DNA of 9,848 bases. Source: Clostridia bacterium (lineage in GTDB: Bacteria > Bacillota > Clostridia > Christensenellales > CAG-1252). The notes beneath the pieces are model-generated. The model did not search any database. It had not been told where the DNA came from and saw only the letters and a list, made by a program, of their open reading frames with translations. Positions 1 through 5,624 of this stretch are shown here, piece by piece. The stretch covers positions 1 to 9,848 of the forward strand of contig JAGAAA010000065.1 in NCBI GenBank assembly GCA_017615495.1. The letters are read 5' to 3'. Within the stretch, counting starts at the first letter, position 1. The number at the start of each line of letters is the position of its first letter. Position numbers and translations under genes: made by a program.

Positions 1-1
1 G

Positions 2-403
2 CTCGGCCCGCTGGTGGGCAGCAGGCTCAGGGAGGAATATCATCTTCCCTGCCCGGTGTACGGCGCAGTGGGAGAAAGCGTCAACGGGCTCAATCTCGAA
101 GAATATCTTGCGATGATCCGCCGCAGGCATGACCGCAGTCGTATCATTGCGGTGGACGCCGCCTTAGGCAAAGGGGAGGACGTGGGGAAGATACGGCTCA
201 AAAAGGGCGGCATCAAAGCGGGCGGCGCCCTCGCCCGTAAAGGCGAAAAGGTGGGTGACGTGGGTATCGTGGGCGTGGTCGCGCGCGAAGAACAGCCCAA
301 AGACGTTTACGCGGCGCTGCTTGGCGTGCCTTTTTGCCTTGTGGAAGAACTTGCAAAACGCATCGCCGAGATGATCCACGCCGCGCTTTCCCTTTCCGTT
401 TAG
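2..403 (+). CDS. yyaC: YyaC-like sporulation protein (DUF1256), 3' part
   Basis: This is the C-terminal 133 codons of a gene that begins left of the window; the frame is open from base 2 and stops at TAG 401-403. The visible protein starts LGPLVGSRL, then has VYGAVGESVNGLNLEE, IIAVDAALG, GGIKAGGA and VGDVGIVGVV. These match in order the pattern I recall for YyaC/DUF1256 proteins (GDSLGPL...VYGT...VHALNLEE...IIAIDACLG...KPGAGV...VGDIHITG). The family is related to the germination protease GPR fold and is found in spore formers; its exact biochemical role is not settled. A GTG at 14 is an internal codon, not a start, because the conserved LGPL motif lies before it. The usual cysteine in the DACLG motif is alanine here. 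The gene points toward ftsH but ends 117 nt before it, and ftsH has its own promoter. Confidence 0.82.
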   Translation, partial: LGPLVGSRLREEYHLPCPVYGAVGESVNGLNLEEYLAMIRRRHDRSRIIAVDAALGKGEDVGKIRLKKGGIKAGGALARKGEKVGDVGIVGVVAREEQPKDVYAALLGVPFCLVEELAKRIAEMIHAALSLSV

Positions 404-438
404 AGAAGCGAGGGCAAGGAAGTTTAACAAATCTTTTG

Positions 439-468
439 TTGATTATATATTTCGCCGTATGATATAAT
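439..468 (+). promoter_or_regulatory. Probable sigma-A type promoter of ftsH
   Basis: TTGATT (439-444), an 18-nt spacer, and a perfect TATAAT (463-468) place transcription start near 475, about 45 nt before the ftsH ATG. An overlapping TATGAT (458-463) is an alternative -10. An AT-only inverted repeat, AACAAA-TCT-TTTGTT (426-440), overlaps the edge of the -35 box and could be an operator or a weak terminator of the preceding gene. Confidence 0.65.
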
Positions 469-488
469 ATACTAACGAAAAAGAAAAA

Positions 489-504
489 CGGGCGACGTCG
501 CCCG
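489..504. promoter_or_regulatory. Perfect 16-bp palindrome before the ftsH ribosome binding site
   Basis: CGGGCGACGTCGCCCG is a perfect palindrome in the predicted ftsH 5' UTR. It ends two bases before the Shine-Dalgarno GGAGGA (507-512). As RNA it could form a 6-bp GC-rich stem with an ACGT loop beside the ribosome binding site. As DNA it could be a dimeric repressor site about 15-30 nt downstream of transcription start. It does not resemble the CIRCE or CtsR heat-shock operators. Confidence 0.6.
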
Positions 505-520
505 GCGGAGGATTCGCAGA

Positions 521-2458
521 ATGTTCAAAAGCAAAGCATCCAGAACCATCGGCATTATCGCGGCGATCTTGGTGTGCATCATCGTTGCGGTCGTGCTTGT
601 CGAGGTGTTTATGCAGCATCCCGAAGAACTCTCCTACGACGAGTTTTTCAACAAGCTCAAGAAGGGAGAGATCAAAAGCGTTTACTTGGAGGGCAATTAC
701 AAGATGAACGTGCTTTACGTAGGCACTTCGTCCAAGTCCATCTCCAACAATCCCGACGCTTACGTTTATATACCCAACCGTTCCGATCCGATCGAAAAGA
801 TCTATGAAGTGGCGCCCGCGGACGCAATGCCCGCGATCGTGCTCAACGATCCGTCCAAAAACAGCATTTGGGCGTCTTTGATCCCCATTATCGTGGGTAT
901 CGTGCTGATCGGCACTTTCCTCTTTATTTTGAACCGCCAAAACATGGGCGCCAACAATAAGGCGATGAGCTTCGGCTCCACCAAGGCGCGCGTTACGGGC
1001 AACGTTAAGGAGCGCTTTACCGACGTGGCGGGCGCGGAGGAAGAAAAGGAAGAACTCAAGGAGATCGTGGACTTTTTGCGCGATCCGCATAAGTTTATCG
1101 AAGTGGGCGCAAGGATACCCAAAGGCGTATTGTTGGTTGGCCCTCCGGGCACGGGTAAAACATTGTTTGCCAAGGCGGTCGCCGGCGAAGCGAAGGTGCC
1201 TTTCTTCAGCATCAGCGGCAGTGATTTTGTGGAAATGTTCGTGGGCGTGGGCGCATCCCGCGTGCGCGATCTGTTCGTTCAGGCAAAGAAAAATATGCCC
1301 TGTATCGTTTTTATCGATGAGATCGATGCGGTGGGTCGTCAGCGTGGCGCAGGCCTCGGCGGCGGCCACGATGAAAGGGAGCAGACCCTCAACCAGCTCC
1401 TCGTTCAAATGGACGGCTTTGAGGCAAACGACGGCGTTATCGTGATGGCGGCTACCAACCGCGCGGACATCTTGGACCCCGCTTTGCTCCGTCCGGGCAG
1501 ATTTGACAGACAAATTTACGTCAACGCTCCCGACGTTAAGGGCAGGGAAGAGATCCTCAAGGTGCATTCGCGCAATAAGCCCCTTTCGGGCGACATAGAC
1601 TTCAAGACGGTGGCACGGCTCACCATCGGCTTTACCGGCGCGGATATCGCCAATTTGCTCAATGAAGCTGCCATTTTGGCGGCGAGGGCAAACCGCCACG
1701 TCATCTTGATGGAGGACATCTTGGAAGGCATCAACAAGGTCATCATGGGCCCGCAAAAGAAGAGCCGCGTCGTGACCGAAACGGATAAGCGCATTACCGC
1801 CTTCCACGAGAGCGGGCACGCAATCATCGCCAAAGTTTTGGAGAATTGCGACGACGTGCAGGAAGTTTCCATCATCCCGCGCGGCATGGCGGCGGGGTAC
1901 ACTTTGACCCGTCCCGATACCGACGACAGCCACGTTACCAAAAACAAGCTTTTGGATAATATTTGTATGATGCTGGGTGGCAGAGCGGCGGAAGAGATCG
2001 TCATCAAGGACATCTCCACCGGCGCAAGCAACGATATTCAACGCGCTTCGGGCATTGCCCGCTCGATGGTCACCGAATGGGGTATGAGCGACGTGATCGG
2101 CAATATGTACCTCGGCAGCGATCACGAGATCTTTATCGGCAAGACCTACGGTCAGCATAGCGACGTCAGCGAGAATATGTCGGGCGTCGTGGACGGAGAG
2201 ATCAAAAAGATCATCGACGAGCAGTATGCTCGCGCGCTCGGCATCCTTGCCAAGCACCGTGACGTGATGGAAAAGATGGTCACGCTCCTCTACGAGAAGG
2301 AAACGATCTTCAAAGAAGAGGTGGAAGCGCTGTTTGAAGGCGCGAGCGTGGAATCCATTTTGCATCCGACGCCCGCCGTGAAAGAGGAGAAAAACCCCGT
2401 TGAGGAGCCTGTTGTAGAGGCGGAATCCGCCCCCGAAAATGACGGGTCCAAGGAGTAA
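521..2458 (+). CDS. ftsH: ATP-dependent zinc metalloprotease FtsH
   Basis: A membrane-bound AAA+ protease that extracts, unfolds and degrades membrane and short-lived cytosolic proteins as a hexamer. The 645-residue length is normal for the family. Membrane helix 1 is at about residues 9-27, the extracytoplasmic domain at about 30-112, and helix 2 at about 116-137. The AAA module has Walker A GPPGTGKT (207-214), the pore-loop FVG (240-242), Walker B IVFIDEID with D266/E267, and the second region of homology NRADILDPALLRPGRFDRQI (313-332) with arginines R327 and R330. The zinc protease site is HESGH (H429, E430, H433), with D505 in GASNDIQRA as likely third ligand. All key residues are intact. 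The tail after about 610 is acidic and low-complexity. The start is set by GGAGGA (507-512), 8 nt before ATG. In many Firmicutes ftsH lies next to tilS/hpt; those genes are not visible here. Confidence 0.98.
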   Translation: MFKSKASRTIGIIAAILVCIIVAVVLVEVFMQHPEELSYDEFFNKLKKGEIKSVYLEGNYKMNVLYVGTSSKSISNNPDAYVYIPNRSDPIEKIYEVAPADAMPAIVLNDPSKNSIWASLIPIIVGIVLIGTFLFILNRQNMGANNKAMSFGSTKARVTGNVKERFTDVAGAEEEKEELKEIVDFLRDPHKFIEVGARIPKGVLLVGPPGTGKTLFAKAVAGEAKVPFFSISGSDFVEMFVGVGASRVRDLFVQAKKNMPCIVFIDEIDAVGRQRGAGLGGGHDEREQTLNQLLVQMDGFEANDGVIVMAATNRADILDPALLRPGRFDRQIYVNAPDVKGREEILKVHSRNKPLSGDIDFKTVARLTIGFTGADIANLLNEAAILAARANRHVILMEDILEGINKVIMGPQKKSRVVTETDKRITAFHESGHAIIAKVLENCDDVQEVSIIPRGMAAGYTLTRPDTDDSHVTKNKLLDNICMMLGGRAAEEIVIKDISTGASNDIQRASGIARSMVTEWGMSDVIGNMYLGSDHEIFIGKTYGQHSDVSENMSGVVDGEIKKIIDEQYARALGILAKHRDVMEKMVTLLYEKETIFKEEVEALFEGASVESILHPTPAVKEEKNPVEEPVVEAESAPENDGSKE

Positions 2459-2498
2459 TTTCCCCTCCCGAAAATATGATTTCAAACGAGGGGCTTTC

Positions 2499-2529
2499 TC
2501 CCTAGAAAGTCCCTAGGAGTCCCTAGAAA
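2499..2529 (+). repeat. Three tandem TCCCTAG repeats before the small membrane protein gene
   Basis: Three near-identical units lie head to tail: TCCCTAGAAAG (2499-2509), TCCCTAGGAG (2510-2519) and TCCCTAGAAA (2520-2529). The phase is 11 then 10 bp, about one DNA helical turn each. The array ends 2 nt before the ATG at 2532. The only Shine-Dalgarno-like sequence, AGGAG (2515-2519), lies inside the middle unit, 12 nt from the ATG, so the repeat and translation start overlap. A nearby inverted repeat, CCCCTC (2462-2467) with GAGGGG (2488-2493), has a 20-nt loop and no clean T-run, so it is not called a terminator. Confidence 0.7.
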
Positions 2530-2531
2530 AA

Positions 2532-2951
2532 ATGGAAAGAACGAAGAGAGTTTTCAATGGCATTTTGCTGCTTTTGCTATCCGTTACTTGGTGCGCTATC
2601 CAAACGGTGGCGGGGGCTCTCGTCGCGCTCGTTCTTTTGCCCAGAATTCGTCTTCAAAAATATCGCGGGATGATCGTTGCGTACCATCCCTATTCCTTCA
2701 CCGTTTCCCTCGGCACCTTTGCGTTTGTTTCGGACGGCGCTTATCGTCCGCGCGCCGCTCGCGGTCGTATGTACGGGCACTACGTGCAGTCGCTCATTTT
2801 CGGGCCGCTGTTTTTCCTCATCGTTTCGCTTTCGCAACTTTTGGCGAAGGCTCCTTTGATAAAAAGATACCGCGCCGAGCGTGACCGCGCTCCGGAAGAT
2901 ATCTTCGTCAACCGTCAAGCCGCTCGTTTGCAAGCCCGCGTGGGAGAATGA
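2532..2951 (+). CDS. Small membrane protein, HEYGH-family homologue with degenerate zinc motif
   Basis: A 139-residue protein. It has a hydrophobic segment at about residues 10-36, a soluble stretch containing FTVSLGTFAFV (56-66), a second hydrophobic segment at about 84-106, and a basic C-terminus. The order SLG-x-FxFV, then YGHxxQSLxxGPLxxL, then a C-terminal element resembles a widespread uncharacterised membrane family in gut Clostridia and Bacteroidota, recalled from memory. In that family the second block reads HEYGHxxQSLxLGPLYL and the end reads EKWADKLG. Here the first block is RMYGH (79-83) and the last is NRQAARL (127-133), so the presumed metal ligands are lost. I infer a catalytically inactive homologue. 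It lies 73 nt after ftsH with no convincing terminator or promoter between, so co-transcription is likely. A single-frame overlap ATGATG at its stop does not open another gene. Confidence 0.72.
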   Translation: MERTKRVFNGILLLLLSVTWCAIQTVAGALVALVLLPRIRLQKYRGMIVAYHPYSFTVSLGTFAFVSDGAYRPRAARGRMYGHYVQSLIFGPLFFLIVSLSQLLAKAPLIKRYRAERDRAPEDIFVNRQAARLQARVGE

Positions 2952-2981
2952 TGGCGGGCGCTTTTTCCACCGCATCTTAAG

Positions 2982-3028
2982 AAAACGCAATTTTGATTAA
3001 GAAAAACTACGCGTTTTGCCGATTTTTT
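2982..3028 (+). terminator. Possible weak terminator after the small membrane protein gene
   Basis: AAAACGC (2982-2988) can pair with GCGTTTT (3011-3017) across a 22-nt loop, followed by TTTTTT at 3023-3028. The loop is long and the stem AT-rich, so termination would be inefficient. The direct repeat TTAAGAAAA (2977-2985 and 2997-3005) lies in the same stretch. The surface operon promoter begins 15 nt further on. Confidence 0.35.
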
Positions 3029-3042
3029 ACTTCGGCCGCGTC

Positions 3043-3071
3043 TTGACACATCCGCGCAAGTAAACTATAAT
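3043..3071 (+). promoter_or_regulatory. Perfect consensus promoter of the surface-protein operon
   Basis: TTGACA (3043-3048), a 17-nt spacer, and TATAAT (3066-3071) match the housekeeping sigma consensus at every position and the optimal spacing. Transcription should start at about 3078-3079, which is the first base of the lipoprotein ATG (3079). No Shine-Dalgarno sequence lies between promoter and ATG. Confidence 0.9.
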
Positions 3072-3078
3072 AGCAGAT

Positions 3079-5607
3079 ATGAAAACGGTTCTTTTTTCAC
3101 GCACAAGAACGTTTCGGATGCTAGGCGCTGTTTTGATCGCGCTGTTTCTTTTTGTCGTTTGCATTTCCCTTGCTTCTTGCAAAACCGGCGTGACGATGAA
3201 CGACAGACACGCTTCGGTCACCGAGGATTTTAAGACGGATTACTTCGTCGGCGAATCGCTCGTTGTCTCCGGCGATCTGAAGATCTTTTACGATTCCACC
3301 ACCTTTGACCTCGTCCCGATCACGGAAGACATGATCTCGGATTTTGATACTTCTTTGCCCGGTGACGTCATCGTGAAGGTGACGTATGGCGACTTTGTCG
3401 CCAGCATCCCCATCCGCGTGCATCCGATCAACGCCGTTTCGCTTTCCATCGACGAAGGTACTTTCCCCACGGTGATTTACGAAGGGACGCCCTTTCCAAG
3501 CGGCGCGACGATGACCGTCACGCTGACAAACGGCGAAACGTTGCGGAGCGTGCCCGTGACGGCGTCGATGCTGGGCGGGTTTGATTCCACGGTCGTGGGT
3601 CCGCAAACCGTTACGGTGGGGTATTTGGGCGCGTCGGTGCCCGTTAGTATCACGATCAAACGAGATTCTCTCGTTTCGATCTCTTTGCTTGGGGCAAAGA
3701 GTGATTACGCCGTGAGCGAAGAACTTTTCCTTTCCGGCGTATCGTTGCAACTTTTGTACGAGAGTGGAAAGGTCGCTAATGCGACCTTGAGTCAAAATTG
3801 GGTTGCTGATTTCGACACCTCGCTCGGCGGTTCGTTTACGGCGAAGGTCCGGTATGATTCTCTGGAATGCGACTATCCGTACACCGTCACCAAGGCTGCG
3901 CGGTCCATTGCTTTTGCGCAAGACAGCCTCCCCGCCGTCTTTGAAAAGGGAGACGCCTTCCCCACGACGGGCAGAGCGACCGTCGTCTACGACGACGGAA
4001 CTTCGGAAGTGATTTCCTTAACGACGGAAAACGTCCCCGCTTTCAGTACCGCCACGGCGGGTGCAAAGCACGTTGAGGTGGTCGTTCCCGGCGTTTCGGA
4101 TGGGTACGATTATACCGTTTTGCCCGAGATCACGAGCGCGACCCCGTACGGGTATACCGCCGCCGTCATGCAGGGAACGGCGTTTGACGGGCTGGGCGAA
4201 TTGATCGTGGTTTACGAAACGGGCGACAGAGAAAGCATTGCGCTTTCTTCCGACCGATTGTCGATAACTTACGCCACAAACGAAGTGGGAGATATCGAAC
4301 AAGCGATCGGTTTTAGGCGGGGAAGGTATCCTTTCTCCGTCCACGTTTACGATGAGAGCGAACGCGAAGCGGTGGAAAGCATTGACCTCGCCGGCGTGTT
4401 CCGCCCCGTGAAACGGGGCGATCAGCTTGACGTCACCGGCGTTCAAGTCAACATCATTTACAAATATCTCTCCTCGCGCATTGAGGATTGTCAGCCCACG
4501 TGGGCTTCCGTTACGATGCCCGACGCGATCGAGGGTGATTACGTCGATTTGCCCGTTACAGTCACCTGTTTCGGCGTTTCGGCGGAAAGCACGGTTCGCG
4601 TGCTTTCGGAAACGTATGCGGAGCGCGTTACCTCACTTTCGGTCAGCGGGCTTCCGTCCTTGTACGTGGTAGGGGACGAGCTTTCGCTCCAAAACGTGAC
4701 GCTGTACGCCGTTTTGGGCGGTGGGTATTCTTCTCGCGCCGATATTGCGGCGGACGCTTCGTATTTTACCGGGTTCGATACTTCCTCCCCCGGGGAAAAG
4801 GAATTGACCGTAACTTACGAAGGCGCTACTACCACGCTATCATACCGTGTGATCACGGAAACGGATAAGACGTGCGTGACGGGCATTACCGTCACGGGCT
4901 TTGCTCCGTTGCTTTTTGCGGGGGACGATCTAAGCGCCATAGACGTTTCAAAATATACCCTTTCGCTGACGATGGGGTACGGGTATGCGACGGATTCTTG
5001 TCCGCTCACGGCGGAAATGCTGACGGGCGGCCCGTTTGACGAACCGGGCTTTGCGGAAGTTACGGTCACCTATCAAGGGGTGCAAAAGGTACTCGGCGTC
5101 ACCGTGCGCGACCCGAGCGAAAAGACGAAGGTAACATCCATCCGCGTCCCCGACACGATCTATTCTTACGTCGGAACGATGCCGGATCTTTCGGCGATCG
5201 ACCTTGAGGTAACCTACGGTTACGGGTATAGTACGGAGCGCATCCCGCTCACGCATCAAGGGGTGACGGTGGCCGCCTTCTCTACGGCGACGGCGGGCAT
5301 CACCCGCGTTCCGGTCTCGTACGAAGGGTGCGAATGCGGCGCCTTTATCTCCTTTGCTTCGGGAGATAGTGACAACGTTTTGGAAAGCGTTGAGATATCG
5401 TCCGGCACGCGCCGCACTTTTGAGGTGGGGGACCCGCTTTCCGACGTCGTATTGATCGCCGTATACAGAGGCGGCAGACGGCAAAGCGTGACGGTAACGA
5501 TGGAAATGGCTCCCGACTTCTCCACGGAGAGCGCGGGCGAACATACGATCACAATCGCCTATCACGACAAAGCCGCGGTGTTTAATTACACCGTGACGGG
5601 AGCGTAA
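3079..5607 (+). CDS. Lipoprotein with about ten Big_3-like bacterial Ig domains
   Basis: An 842-residue exported protein. The signal peptide has a basic n-region (K2, R8, R10, R13), a hydrophobic core of about 15-31, and lipobox LASC with C34 as predicted lipidation site, so it should be anchored to the outer face of the membrane. The rest is tandem beta-rich repeats of about 80 residues, each ending in a pattern like GFDTSxxGxxTVTVxYxG, typical of Big_3 (Ig-like group 3) domains. No enzymatic domain, LPXTG motif or SLH domain is visible. Start: ATG 3079 coincides with the predicted transcription start and lacks a ribosome binding site. The next in-frame ATG (3118, residue 14) also lacks one and would remove all basic residues from the signal peptide, so 3079 is preferred. 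It is co-transcribed with the next gene, 17 nt downstream, which has the same domain type. Adhesion or wall binding is inferred only from the domain class. Confidence 0.9.
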   Translation: MKTVLFSRTRTFRMLGAVLIALFLFVVCISLASCKTGVTMNDRHASVTEDFKTDYFVGESLVVSGDLKIFYDSTTFDLVPITEDMISDFDTSLPGDVIVKVTYGDFVASIPIRVHPINAVSLSIDEGTFPTVIYEGTPFPSGATMTVTLTNGETLRSVPVTASMLGGFDSTVVGPQTVTVGYLGASVPVSITIKRDSLVSISLLGAKSDYAVSEELFLSGVSLQLLYESGKVANATLSQNWVADFDTSLGGSFTAKVRYDSLECDYPYTVTKAARSIAFAQDSLPAVFEKGDAFPTTGRATVVYDDGTSEVISLTTENVPAFSTATAGAKHVEVVVPGVSDGYDYTVLPEITSATPYGYTAAVMQGTAFDGLGELIVVYETGDRESIALSSDRLSITYATNEVGDIEQAIGFRRGRYPFSVHVYDESEREAVESIDLAGVFRPVKRGDQLDVTGVQVNIIYKYLSSRIEDCQPTWASVTMPDAIEGDYVDLPVTVTCFGVSAESTVRVLSETYAERVTSLSVSGLPSLYVVGDELSLQNVTLYAVLGGGYSSRADIAADASYFTGFDTSSPGEKELTVTYEGATTTLSYRVITETDKTCVTGITVTGFAPLLFAGDDLSAIDVSKYTLSLTMGYGYATDSCPLTAEMLTGGPFDEPGFAEVTVTYQGVQKVLGVTVRDPSEKTKVTSIRVPDTIYSYVGTMPDLSAIDLEVTYGYGYSTERIPLTHQGVTVAAFSTATAGITRVPVSYEGCECGAFISFASGDSDNVLESVEISSGTRRTFEVGDPLSDVVLIAVYRGGRRQSVTVTMEMAPDFSTESAGEHTITIAYHDKAAVFNYTVTGA
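3181..5604 (+). repeat. Ten tandem Ig-like (Big_3-type) protein repeats
   Basis: Repeat starts by residue are about 35, 115, 197, 275, 350, 430, 515, 598, 684 and 767, a period of 75-86. Units share an N-terminal V-x-S-I-x-L strand, a VGD/EGD-type turn, a strand like LxVxYxxG, a GFDTS/AFSTA loop and a closing VTYxG strand. Repeats 5 and 6 are the most divergent. Repeats 8 and 9 carry the extra GYGY element (633-636 and 714-717). Confidence 0.8.
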
Positions 5608-5624
5608 AGGCAGGAAAGGCAAAC

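Noticed and set aside
443..2485. 680-residue open frame on the minus strand opposite ftsH
   Set aside because: It is the complement of a fully conserved FtsH, has no family motifs and a His/Arg-rich composition typical of an antisense shadow.
2462..2498. Terminator after ftsH
   Set aside because: The 6-bp CCCCTC/GAGGGG stem has a 20-nt loop and is followed by CTTTCTCC, not a T-run.
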